Shown here: piece by piece, positions 48,886-61,400 of the stretch
How the letters are laid out: every line of letters starts with the position of its first letter
Numbering within the stretch: position 1 is the first letter of the stretch
NCBI RefSeq assembly: GCF_021462225.1
Contig: NC_061804.1
Location: 39,597,475 to 39,661,474, forward strand
Direction of reading: 5' to 3'
From: Girardinichthys multiradiatus
Lineage: Eukaryota; Chordata; Actinopteri; Cyprinodontiformes; Goodeidae
Length of the DNA: 64,000 bases
Program-made: the position numbers and the translations under genes
The notes under the pieces: model-generated
What the model was told of the DNA's origin: nothing
Databases searched by the model: none
The model's input: the letters and a program-made list of their open reading frames with translations, nothing else

Positions 48886-49290
48886 AAGCTTTTCTTTTCA
48901 GACTATATTATCTGTTTAAAACTTAGAAAAATAGCTTGGATAAACAATGAAGGACTAGCTATTTATGTCGGAAAGAGACATGTTTGTAATTTTACACGTT
49001 TTAACAGCTTAGATGCAAATGCACAAAACAAAAGTAAATAAAAATGACTTTTCAGGATAAAAAGTCCCCAGACCCAGTGTTAACATTTCTAGCGTCAGAC
49101 TTTAAATGACCTCCAGCTGAATTTCACCTAGCATAAAATGATGAAGTAGGCTACAGGTTCCTGTTTGGACAAAACGACCTTATTCTTGGTTATAGTTCAA
49201 CTATAAAGCTTTTTAGTATATTTAAACCGAGCACGGCTCTTTCTGGAGCAGCAGCCCAACTTTTCCTCCTGTCAAATCTCCGCAGCTCAC

Positions 49291-49460
49291 CTTTACCGCG
49301 GCTCCACAAGTCCACACAAGCAGCCAGGAGGGGAAAAACACACTAAATCTCAGCGGGTCGGGTTATCCTTCAGGTCAGCTGTCCTGGTTCCTATCAGCCG
49401 GAAGCTTTAGTAAAATCCAAGACGGGGCGGTGGATCGGCTCCGGACAGGTACTCATGGTG
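49291..49460 (-). other. wnt11: probable wnt11 non-coding first exon (5' end uncertain)
   Basis: On the minus strand a strong donor, AAAG|GTGAGC, ends at 49291 and can splice 1.6 kb to the acceptor at 47646. The stretch upstream is GC-richer than its surroundings. It carries a GGGGCGG box near 49423 and an upstream ORF of 20 codons at 49394-49456. No start site can be placed from sequence alone, so the upper boundary is only nominal. Confidence 0.45.
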
Positions 49461-49680
49461 TGTGTGAGCGGTGTCGGTCGGCAGCCTGTGTGTGTGACAG
49501 ACAGAGAGGTTGGAGTGGAAGTAAGCTGAGTGGGGGCAGACACGGCTCTAAAGTACCCCTGCCCCGCTTTGATCTCACTGCTGATGTCAGAACAGCATTA
49601 GCATAAGAACTCGGCGGCGCACCGGTGTTGGACCCGGAGCCTAACACCTTCATATTCCCACAGGAGCTGGAGAGGACAGA
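49440..49680 (-). promoter_or_regulatory. wnt11: candidate wnt11 upstream promoter region
   Basis: This lies immediately upstream of the putative leader exon and is locally GC-rich (CGGCGGCGCACCGG near 49611). Visible sites: a TCF/LEF-like ATCAAAG on the minus strand (49567-49573), a POU-like ATGCTAAT on the minus strand near 49600, and GC boxes (GGGGCGG near 49423, CCCCGC near 49562). No clear TATA box. Placement is inference. Confidence 0.35.
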
Positions 49681-49689
49681 CTTACAGCC

Positions 49690-50020
49690 AGCCTCTGATG
49701 ATGAACTTCTCTATCAATGAGATCTTTATGGTTTCTCTGGTTTTATTAACAAACTCCAGTAAATGTCAATTACAAATTCCTGAAAGGATATGTAGTGGTG
49801 CCTTATCAGGCTTCCCATTATGTCATCACTAAGAAACTGCCTTTCCTTAAAATAATTTAATGTACATTATATATCATGTTTTAGATGAGAACCTTATTTC
49901 TTACTCATATAAAATGCCACACGTTTTTTTAAAAGCTGAGCAATCATAATGCATCATGCGCTGCTTGGGGAAAAATAGCATTTTGCCAAACTATTAAGTT
50001 GAGGATTGAAGGGGGACATA
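49690..50020. other. no gene seen
   Basis: AT-rich sequence upstream of the wnt11 promoter region without identified signals. Confidence 0.4.
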
Positions 50021-50910
50021 TTTTTGTTTATTTTATGCTACATTACACAGGCATCAAAGATCAGAGAGGTAGCAGTGCTGATCCAAAAGTCAGGTTATTG
50101 TACCAAGCACTGAACTCAGCAAATGCACTCAAATCTTAGATCACTTGTTTCCAAGCTGCTCAGTTTTTGACAAAAAAATGATGGTGGACAAACTCATAAC
50201 TCCAAGAATCGGCAGAACATTTCAAGAATTTTTGCTTAGTAAACAAAGAAGAGATACAATGACACCACAAGCAGCATCAGCAGCCAGTATATTGCTTTTA
50301 TCCCACCCGAAGCAGTTTTCCATCTTTTCTAACATTTTTAACATAGATATGTACCACCGTTAACCTATTTATTATTTTTCTTCATTTCAGAAAAGGATTT
50401 TCACTCTCCACACTTGTTGATTCCCAATCTCAACCTTGTGAACCACTGCCTTATTACCAGAGTAAGGCTTTGCACTGTAACAGAAATGGTCTTACAAAAT
50501 GTCTTTTCAACTGCAATTCAAAAATATTTCCAAAGAGCCAAATTATTTTTTCTTGTAGACAACAGAAAATGTGGTCTTCTTTAGGCCAGCTGACCAGCAG
50601 TGAACAGCAACAGATGGGGAAGTTGGGAAACTCTTTGGTCATTTGGACAGTTTCTGTGGAATCTCATTTAAAGGAGTACATTTTAGGAATGGTACAACAA
50701 AACATTTGAAAGGTTTCCAGCCATATTACCTTGGTAGAGGTTACTAGATCATTCCTAATGCAAGGCATACATTTTATTTATTTTATGTTGCATTACATCC
50801 GAAAAGGGAGAAGTGATGATCCAAAAGAGCCATTATTGTTCCAAACACCGAACTTGGACAATATTCTTAGCTATCCAGAGTAAAGCCTTGCAAGGTTACT
50901 GAAACTGACT
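50021..50910. repeat. degenerate direct duplication with unequal spacing
   Basis: Copy 1 (50021-50120 plus 50450-50490) and copy 2 (50770-50910) share TTTATTTTATG.T.CATTACA, GATCCAAAAG, TTATTGT.CCAA.CAC.GAACT and CCAGAGTAA.GC.TTGCA in the same order. In copy 1 about 330 bp lies between the third and fourth block; in copy 2 they nearly adjoin. Confidence 0.6.
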
Positions 50911-53870
50911 ATTAATTAATATCATTAATGTCTTCTTTTATCTCTCAATTAAAATCTGTTTTACTTTCAGGTTTTGTGTGATTTTTTTTTTTTTGTGTGC
51001 TCATACACTACAAACACATGAAATCTGGGACTCAACTCTTCTAAATCTTACAATCAATGTGTTCTCTTTCTTATATGTTCGAGTTCAAAACTTTTGAGGT
51101 AGTATATAAACATAAATGAAGTCTGATAAATAGCAACTGAAATACAGTGTTTCATTATTTTTTAAACTTAGGTTACTTGAAAATAAAAATGAAGCTTTTG
51201 AGTTTTTTGACATAACACATCTCTCTTTAATCATTTCGGACACCATAAAATAGTTACAGTATATGTGTTGTAATACAGTGTGACATGATATTGTGGTTAT
51301 TCTACATTAGACACACAAACACTCTCCAACATATGTTCTGTTTAAAAATCATAAAAAAAAAAGAACAGAAAAGCTTCCTAATGTTACATAGCTTTCCTGC
51401 TCAATCTGTTTTCCTCCAGTATTAACCGCGCTGTAAGTGATACGCTGCTGGAGCAGCTGTGGGAAAACGACATATAGTTTTGCTTAGAATGTGACTGGAG
51501 CTGAGCTCTTGTCCAGACCTTGACCTTGCCCGGCTAATACAGCTGACCTCTTCCACTGTTAGCCGCTCCGTGGGGAGCAGCAGGCCAGGTGTGGTTTTGC
51601 TGCCTCTAAGGCAGACCACAACAAGCTCTCTTCCTCTGGGAATCCACCCTGTTTTTAAAATGTGTTTGCCAAACAGCTTTACAATAGCTCCATATGCATG
51701 AACCTTATTTAGAATACACAGGGCCGGGGTCATGGTTTCAGAGAGGCTTGGTGTGTTTTATATGGTAGTCTACTGTGGATGGGCAACAAGGTCAGAGCAT
51801 GTGGGGGAGCTGTGGAGCTTCCAGCAGGACTGGGTCTGTCTACAGAAATTCTTTTTACACACAGGCGCTCCATTCCTGAGCTAGGATCAATACACAGCCC
51901 CTTGATCTCCACATCTCACCCTCCAAGCAACACAGAAGGGGGGTGGAGAGACGGTGAAGTACTGTGGATTTATTATACTGAAATAATTAATGTCGTGAAA
52001 GGGCAGGGCCAGAACTGAGTTATGATCGATAATCCATGTTGAGGATGAAAACCAGCTTTACGGAGATAATGTTACATTTGCACTGTCAGTGTAGTCAGGG
52101 TTAGAAATTAAATGATTGCTGGTGAACACACATCAGTGTCTCTTAAAGTTTCAACTTCAGTTCCTGTTCCAGAGTTCTGAAATTTTAAAATACACTTTCA
52201 GATGTGGTTTGATCCTGAGCTTCAAGTTTATTTTCAACTGGGATGTCATGTTATTGAGATGAATCCCTTCCAATGTTTGGATATTTTTAAAACCCAGAGA
52301 AATATTTCAAAAACCAAAAATGTAAATGAAAACTGCAGTTTATTAGCCTTTACTCAAACCCTTTATGTGCAAAATGTGCATTTCTCTTGTGCTGCAAAGC
52401 TGTTTGTATATTGTGTAAATGTTTCAGAAGGTTTTGTGTGAGCGCAGTGTGTGAAGTCAGTGTGTTCATGTTTAGGGGGAAGAAGTCTCACAGCTCCAGG
52501 CCATTGTCCCTGTAATCTCAAGAGGATCAAGCCAGTATCATGAATCCAGAGCTGGGGGAGGGGAGGAAGGACACTCCGCTTTCACCCAGGAGGATCAGAG
52601 CCTGAATGGGTGCACAGTTACTTTCATGGTGTTGGGATATACTCACAAAACTACCACAGACTGCTGATGAGAGCAGTGCAAATCAACTTCTGCGTCTCCA
52701 AGCTTTAAAAAAAGAAAGTTGAATTTTTAACCATTACACCAAACACTGAAGACAAATTATCTGTAGATTAATATTCTAAATTTCATCAATCAAAACAGAT
52801 TAAAAAAAAACATTAAACCAAAACAAAAATCAGCTTACTAAACAGGTCATTGTTTCATTAAAAGAGAATTCCCTTTAATGTTGTCAGTGTTTGATAAAAT
52901 CCCAGTAATAAAAAACCCACAATGATAAACTAATAAACAAACAGATTTCACTTTCTGACGAGGTACCTTTATCGCTGCCTGTTCTTTATCATCGGCTAAA
53001 TTCTATAAAACCGTAGATAATTTTTCAATCAAATGAAAAGCAGGACTTTTCTCAACAGCCATCATTTATGGATTGAAGCAAGAACTTAAAAGCGGATTTT
53101 TCAAATGGAAACAATCAGTGAACTGTAGCTGTAACGGTGAGCTTTCACTGAGCTTCTTTTCTTGGATTTATGCGCTATACACAGCACATGGATGTTCTGC
53201 CAGCTGATTATTGACAGATAACAAGAACATTATGGATCAGATTCAGGTTGGGTTTGTGGAGAGACAGGAGGAGTCTCACGTCCACCAGGTGAAAATGCCA
53301 CCACCTTGTTGTGTCTGGTCCCTGAAACCTCCCAACAAAAACAAGAAGTGTTTCCTTACATTAGTTTACACCCTGGGACTCTTTGTGCTTTGAGGACAGA
53401 ACCCTTTCAAGCAACAGATTGGGGAGAGACTTTAGAACTCATCATGTGGACCTTCAAGAGTACTACACACTGAGCTCCAACGCCATGCAGCCTGTGGCAT
53501 CGCCTTTGGCCAGAGCTCTTTCAGACCTGTAAGATCACTCAAAAAGTGGTTGTTGTAAACAAATGCACCCATTGTGCTGCTACAATATAATTCAATATTA
53601 AAGTCAGAATTCACACTGGTTATGTTCTGTTCTAAAAATAGTAAACATGGAAAAGTGCTCAAAACTTACAACTGCTATAAATTAAAATGTAATTATATAC
53701 TACATTAGATCATGGGATATATTCCTGCCTATGCTCTTTATGGAGCAGTCTTAGGATCAGTATCTCCCTCACGTCACTGCCACAACACTCCCGCTTACAG
53801 CTCAGTCGGGCCAACTCAAGCTTTCAGGTTCTGTTGTCAGAGCATCAGGGTTACATAGCAGTTATTCAGG
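50911..53870. other. no gene seen
   Basis: Non-coding. 51.4-52.0 kb is of balanced composition and probably unique. Small open frames here have no domain. Confidence 0.4.
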
Positions 53871-53875
53871 TCCTT

Positions 53876-53950
53876 TATTCAATTCAATTCAAAATTCTTT
53901 ATTAATCCCAAAGGGAAATTAAATGTTGTAGCTCATTATGTAGGTTTCTT
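53876..53950 (+). repeat. dispersed repeat (TTTATTAATCCCAAAGGGAAATT type)
   Basis: TTCAATTCAATTCAAAATTC then CCCAAAGGGAAATTAAATGT. The same phrase in reverse orientation occurs at 59805-59860. Confidence 0.6.
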
Positions 53951-56310
53951 CATTTATCACAACGTACAACACTAAGAGTCGACTGAAGAGGTGTTTCAGA
54001 AGAAGAGCAAAAGTTGTTAAGTTCACTAAGGGTCAAAGCAAGCCACACGGGTGGAAGGATGACTCCAGCACCCTCGGACACTCCATTCATTTACAGCCGT
54101 CTCTCCTCCCACATCTCCTGCTAAACACGATGCAGAGGATCGACAGCAGGATCCCAAATCCTGGGACCGACTGCTGGCTTCTTAACAGCACAGACATTGA
54201 GCAGTTACATCTGGTTCTTGAATATTTACACTGATAGGCCGGAGCATCAAAACATCCTTATAAAGGATTAGAGCTCAAGTTTTTAAAGATTACAAACAAT
54301 TTGGACACTTATACTGTTTAGGCACGTTACTCTGTGGAGACATCTCAAAAGTAAAAACCATTAAGCATTAATGGATGGTATTGCACTGATCCAGTGAGGG
54401 AGCTGACCTCTGCTTGGAAAGAAATAGTTTGTTAGATAAATCTCGTGATTGCTCATAAAATAAAAAAGATTACTGTCACTCCAGAAGATAGTTTATGCTT
54501 CTTCATCCCACAAACACAATCCTTCACATTTCACTTACTGCTTTAAATCCTAGTTTTGTAATTGCAAATAAAAATGAAGTGTTGCTTAAGAGTACAATCA
54601 ACAAGCTGACATCTAAATTCAAACCAAACGTTTTCTGCTAGGAAACGGGTCTGCGTTGTGGCCCGTGCTGCCAGATCTCCCTGAAAGGGAACCTTGAAAT
54701 GAAATCCACTTAAGCCCTCTGTCTTCCCTGCAAGTGTAGTTAAATCCTGGCCGTGTATGGACATGATTACAGACTGCCATGGCTGTTGTATCAGTGCGGC
54801 ACCTTGACATTAAACAGGAAGACTGCTGCATGGGTCAATTATGGGGATTCCTTGTTTTGCTTAGTGAAGGAGGATGTGTTCTTCACGCTCAAACGCACAG
54901 GACACACCTGAGATTGTACCTGTAGCAGCCTCAGCGTGGACATTTAAAAAGGTGAACAAATACAACACAGCTTGCAGATGTTCAGCTCTGGTGGACAGCA
55001 AAGAGTTGGCATTCTGCAAGTTTCAGTAAGTTCAATTTCAGACTTCAAAAAAAACAAAACATTATGATTTGAATTTAGGTGCTACATCATTTACAAAAAA
55101 TAACTTAAAATTGGCAAATTTAATAACATACATACCCAGTAGCTTAAGTGAAATTAATCTCCGTACACTTATGTTTGAGATTTTGGGCTCTGGCATGTCA
55201 CTACAGTGTTTTTACATCTGAATTAGCTGACTTCAACACCTTCTTAAACATTATACATTAAGGTTCATTAGCAGCTATTTCAGCCAAGTACTGAAATCCC
55301 TGTTTTCAAACAAACTCTGTAAAACATACACATTCATATACGGACCCAGTAGACGTTAACGCAAAATATTTATTTCAATTTCCTGAAACTAGGAACATGG
55401 GACATTTTTGTGGGGGAGAAAATGAAAAATTTTGTCCCAGACAATGTTAGAATGCGGACTAAACAAAGCTGCATTCCTTATATAAAAACACCAATGAATA
55501 AACTAATTTACTTATATAACTGTAATTAAGACCTAAACTCTATTGACATTTTGAAAAATCTTTATGGCGTAAAATTACAATTGTTTTTAAACCCCTTCAG
55601 AAACCATGAGCAAGAGCACTGCTCTGTACAGTTGGTGTTTTTTTTTGTCACTTTTCAAAACATTTATGGAAAAAATAAGAACTTAATATAAAAGTTAAAA
55701 TTAACAAACTTTTGATAATTTTTTTTAAACAGCAGTGCAGTGTTTTTTTTTATTACTGAAATTCCTCCTTTAAGAACTGCTGGAAGTCATAGCAATGATT
55801 AACAGGAAAGGAAAAGCAACATCTATCAGACTTGCAGAACACACTTCTTCCTTGAATTATTTATTAACTAACAAACAATACCAACAATGGACCAGAAAAC
55901 AGATGATTTGCATCTCCCGCAAATACAGGTCAAACACACCCGCTGTCATACTGAGTACTAGCATGTTCTCCTACTCAACTGGCAAATGAGTAGCAACTGT
56001 AAACTAAATATTTACCCAGCATAGTTGAAGAATCAGAAAAGTTTCCTCTGAACTCGTTCTTAGTGCAAGAATCAGATCCAGTAGTGTTCATTAACAGAGG
56101 AAATGGGATCCTTATTTTAGCTTTGCTTGGTACAAACACATCTATCATATGACGAAACAAAAATGTATTTTTATAAAATAATTATTTGAATCTCTGTATA
56201 TTATTCAAGCCACACTATTTTTGAATTATAGCAGCACTGCTCCACCTGGTGTTGACTTTTATACTAGCATACATACTTCAACAGTTACCATTCATAGCAA
56301 ACAAGTCGAA
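53951..56310. other. no gene seen
   Basis: Non-coding, AT-rich toward 55-56 kb. It lies between the thap12-like 3' end and the wnt11 upstream region. Confidence 0.4.
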
Positions 56311-56327
56311 ACATCTTTTTGGATCAT

Positions 56328-56333
56328 TTTATT
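56328..56333 (-). terminator. candidate poly(A) signal of thap12-like gene
   Basis: TTTATT on the plus strand gives AATAAA on the minus strand about 590 nt past the stop codon. It is the nearest hexamer I could spot with T-rich flanks; further copies occur near 55.4 kb. Confidence 0.35.
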
Positions 56334-56918
56334 AGTTTTTTGACAAATATATATGAAGGTTTTCCTTCCAAGGAAACATTCTTCTCAAAGATACGTTTAC
56401 AGCAAATTCATTCTCGTAAGGAGATGCCAAACACAGAAAATCATCAGAAGACATGAAATGACTGTTTCTAGTTGTGCCAAGGAAATATAATGGTGCATTT
56501 TAAAACTAAGAATGAGTTAATAACAGTGAAATAACCCAGTATGGTTGTTTCTGATTATGGGGAAAATACATTTTTTCTCAAATAAAACCAATGGGACAAT
56601 GCTGACCATCTGAATCATCATGAAACGGGGTAAAAATCAGTTTCTCATCAAGGCACAAGCACCGAGAACCATCGCTGGGCTTTGTGTTTTTCTATGACAT
56701 TGGTCCCACTGGGAGGTACAACTATATAAGCTCCAAAATGAAAGAGGAAATAACAAGAGCATAGGACTGGGCTTTGCAGGACAGGACTTTGCAACCAACA
56801 GAAGATTCATTAATGTACAGGGACAATTTTCCAGGAAGGCTAAACAGTCCTTCAGTTAGGTGGTACTAACATCCACTTCCTCCCAAACACATTGCTCAAA
56901 GCTTCAAACCTGCAACCC

Positions 56919-58444
56919 CTACAGAGAATGTAGCTCAGAGAGGGATCTCTTCTCCTGCTGAATGAACTCCTGCAGACTCCTTTTCCCCTGTTTGAAGTTG
57001 CTCTCCCGCCTTGAAAATGGCAAAATGACCTGAAGTCTGAGGAGCGTTTCAATATTACTAAAACTTCTGATCTGTGATGTCTTGAGCGTATCGAGCACAG
57101 TGGCTGGAAAGTAACCTGCCAAAGGATCCAACCATTTCTCCTTCCACGCCTTCATCTCAGAGTGTAGAGAGGACTGGTCTGGCAAGTCCTCCTTATACAG
57201 CCGAAACACAAGACCACTAAGAATGCTGGTTTCCACTTTGAGCATTGCATAAGGCACAATCTCCAGACACCTTAATGTATCCAATACCTTGTCTGTGAAG
57301 AGGTCATCGATTTCTGCTATCGAGTGCTCCACGACCTTCATGCTGACAGAATCTTTATAAAAGTCGCTCAGTGGCTCAAGAAGAACTGAATGCAGCATCT
57401 GGACGTTGAGTTTAGAAGCCAGGAAGACTGCTTCCTCAAACCAGGACTTGTGATGGACGTCAATCTCGCTCTTTAGTTTACTGAGGGACACTTTGAGATC
57501 AGGCAAGCTATTCACAGCAAGCAACATGTCTAAAGGTTTACCTTGAAGAGACTGGCTTAGCTTTTTAGTTAAGGTCAGGACATTCTTTAACACCACAGTT
57601 GTAAAGATAAACTCAAAGTTTCTGATCACATCAAAGAAATACGATGCTTGTTGCTGGTCTGAAGTACTTCCCTCTTCTTTCAGCTCGTTCAGGCAGAGGA
57701 CAGCTGCTTCCAAAACCTCTACCATAACCTCATGCATGTCATGACTCTTCTCCCAGTTCTTGATGAGTTTGTCCCTTAACTCACTGGCCTTTGACTCATC
57801 CTGCTGGAAATTCAAAATGATCATGTCTTCCAGCATGTTCTGGCGTGCTACATCCTCTGTGAGCCAGCGTAATAATTTATCTATGACGACTGCTCCATTG
57901 GCTGCTTCTTCGGCAGGAGAGGATCTAGCCAGCCAAGCGTTGAGGGACAAAGCAGAGCTAACTGTTCTAATAGCCTGAGGGTATTTTGTTGCAATGGCTA
58001 AACTTACAGCCCTCATCTGAGCTCCTACTTCACCAACACTTAGCGAGGCCTGTCCTCTGCAATACTCCATGTTGAGTCCCCACTTCTCGGACAGGGCAGT
58101 TTCAATAGCGTCAGAAAGGACAACGGAGTCTTCAGTGAACGGGATGAAAGCCAGCGTTTCCTCACACTGGATGTCCTCTTTGTTTAAATACCTGATGCAC
58201 AATGGAATATAGAGCTCACCATCAATTTCAACGGTTTGCTCAGTTATAATTGTGAAAAACTGAGAGTCCCACAGTTCCTTTAGGATTTCTTCGCGTAGCT
58301 GCGGCTCATAGAAAGACACCGCTGTTCTAGGCCCTCCAGCTACCTCTTGAGTCATATCTGGCTCTTTCACCTCATCATCTGCAGGTTTCTCAGCCACACC
58401 GGATTCCAGCAATTCTGCTGTTTCTGCTGGTTTCTGGTGGACTC
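56919..58444 (-). CDS. thap12-like module 3 exon (terminal, 1526 nt, shortened C-terminus)
   Basis: The acceptor GCAAAAATTTAG joins GA-GTC-CAC; TAG is at 56919-56921 (508 codons including stop). Motifs: SQFFTIITEQTVEIDGELYI, EKWGLNMEYCRGQA, NFEFIFTTVVLKNV, SWFEEAVFLA, DFYKDSVSMKVV, a weak version of the FSD..ALxxLSLVP block (LFTDKVLDTLRCLEIVP), DLPDQSS, IETLLRLQVILP. It then ends in QEFIQQEKRSLSELHSL, without the 35-45 residue tail seen after the same point in modules 1 and 2. The lead-in before FFTII is acidic and short. Confidence 0.88.
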
Positions 58445-61400
58445 CTAAATTTTTGCAACAAAAAAAAAAAGTTATATTACTACCCTAAATCTACACAGAA
58501 AAAAAAGCGTTTTCCTTCTATCTACAACAAAACAGGAAGCTGATGAAACGATGATATGGTAACAGTGCAATACAGCAACTTACTTCTGTCCAACTTCAGT
58601 CTTTGGAGAACTTTCATTACCTGAAATAAGTAGAAAACTTTAGTTACATATTATAGCAACCTAACTATAATCTAAAATCTTGTTTTATCATCCAGATAAA
58701 CAGATGCGACCACAGATTTTTCTGTTATCAAAACAGTAGTAATCTAAGCTTAATGTGAAGCTACTGTATAATTTGGGGCTTTTTATAATCCATCGGAACA
58801 GTTCTTTCTATAGGGCGAAATAAAAATACAACTTCAAAAATTGTTAAAGATTACTTTTGGATTTAATATGAACTTTATCTTATCTACACAGGATAGAATT
58901 TATACATACAGGCTCAAATACATCCAAACTTATTACTTAATTATAATTTATTTTCTAATCGAACTTAGACCCGCTGTTTAAAAAACAAAATCAATACACA
59001 GAGGTGTAAAATCTGGATTGGTTTAAACTAAATTAAATATGGACCTGGTTTAGAACACATTACTCCTAAAGTCACAGAATAACAGGTCACAGCTTCTATG
59101 TTATACCTGTATCTGGTTAGTGAAAATACCAATTAATGGGAGAATCATTGCTAAGATTGGGATCTAAACCAGAGCAAGTTTAAGAACCATGGGTTCTAAA
59201 GAGTCTTATGACCAAGTGGAAGGGAAATTGCACTTTTATCATTTTTGAATGAGTGTGCATTTCTGCACTAGATACTGCATTACTTTCTGCCCATGAGTCA
59301 GACAAAAACCTACGTTTTTATGTGGCAAAGAAAATCATCTCAGTACAAGTCACTGTAAAAAGCCATTTTTTTCTCTGAAATTCAGATTTATTCTCTTTCA
59401 GAAAAAAAAAATAGGCAGTAAAGTTGGGAAAATCTAGTTTTTTTCTATACTTGTTTTTTCAAAGTTTGGATATGAAGAATTCCATACTTTTCTAAATATT
59501 TCAAGACTGCTTAGGAACACTGCCTTTATTTAGTTCAGAGAAAGCAAACACTTTTGAGTTTATTCCTTAATCTCACAACACAACTAAGGGGAGTGATTTT
59601 GGGAAAGTAATTCAGAAAGTCTTCCAAAACTAGTTTTGATGTTTGTTGGGGATCATTATGCTGTTGGAACCCCCGAATCTGTCCAGGTTTCAACCATCTG
59701 ACCTAAACCGTCAGCTCAGATAAAAAGGAAGTTGGTTAGACAACCCAGGATCCACAAGGCTTATCATAAACCTGAAGATGCCGAAACACCAGTTTGATTT
59801 CCTGAAGTTCCCTTTTGGAATAATAAAGTATTTTTGAACTGAACTGAATTGAATGAATAAAGAGCCTGCCAACCAAAAGAGAGGCAATTGCTCCAAAATC
59901 AACACCTCCTAAATCGTGACTGAAACTAGCCTGCTGCCCACCTGGACAAGCCATTCTGAAGATGAGTTTTATAGGCAGACAAGACAAAGACGAAGCTTTT
60001 TGGTCATAATGACAAGAAGAATTTTTGAAGAAGACGAGGCTTTCAAACCTAAAACATCTGGACCAAGGACTGTGATGGTATCGTCAGGCTGGTACCGGTG
60101 CTTGCACAAGTGGGTGGAAGAAAAGAAGGAGACAGATTTCCTCCAAATACTTTAACTTCAACTCAAATAAACAACTAAATGGTTGAAACCTGGAGATAAC
60201 TGGGTGTTAAAATATCACAATAATTCCAAAGACAAAGACATCTCAACCGGTTTTGGATTGGATAGAGCAGACTAAAATGAATCTTCTAGAATGACCTGGA
60301 CCTGAAAATGTGTGGACTATGTTTAAAACGTAGTGGTCAAATATCTAGGTAGATCTTTGTCAGAATCAAGTTCATGATTACATAAAAGCATCTGCTTTCT
60401 ATGCAAATTTACAAATATTAAGTCATGATTATGTATATATTTGAGCATATTTGAAACCAATTCTTCTTCTTAAAATCCATTCAATTGTTGTATGATCATT
60501 CCATGCTGAAGAAAGAATGATATAAATGTATCATTAAAAGCCCAACATTAATGACATTCAAGCCAATAACAGGTGCATGTATACTGTCACTGTATGTCAA
60601 GAATTTCCATTGTGTTGTACAAAACTCAAAGGCTAATCTGTTCCTAATATTTTGGCTTAAAGAAATGTGGAAAGGTGAAAAAGTAAAGCCACTGTATATG
60701 ATCCTAAAAAAGCTCAAAAACATACCTGGGACAAACATGGGATGCTCTCTGGATCAACCTCCATGCACTTCTCAATGACTTCTGACAGTCTCTGCAGAGT
60801 TGTGGAGTGCGAGAGGAGCATCACTTGCCTGATTCTGCTGCCTCTGCATGCAGTGTTCTTCAACAGATCCCTCATTGAGTTCAGAGTGGTCTTCATCAGG
60901 TCACACTCCATACTGACACTTGGCAGGACAGCAACCAGTCTGAGTAGTAAGGTAACAGTTGGGTGGCTTTTGGACTCTGGATGAACAAGTGCTTCAGCAA
61001 TAGATGTTGGAAGAGCAATATCCTGGTATTTCTCTCTCCAGACAGCCGCCCAAGCGTTAATTTCCTGCTCGGCTGCGTCCGGTTCAGGAAGATCTGTAAG
61101 GTAAAGGCTGAAAGACTTGTCTGTGGACTCTGACAGTATGGGCTGTGGATTGCAAGACGGCAGCAGTGACAGGACAGACAGAGCTTTTAAATGGCTGTCT
61201 GAGAAGCAGTATTTAACTTCCTCAATCAAACTATGGAGGAGTGGAATACTCAGATTATCTCTGTAGTAAATTTCAGGAGAATCATAGCTGTTGACTTCCT
61301 CTGAGAAGCACACCTGTTCAGGAGCCACCTTGGTTGCCAACTGGAATGCCTGTTCAAACCAAGTGGAGTGGATTGTGCTCACATTTTCTAACATTTTCTC

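Noticed and set aside
56852..57052. Alternative minus-strand frame over the end of module 3 that could extend the protein
   Set aside because: It is in another phase and would need a frameshift; its residues do not resemble the missing module tail.
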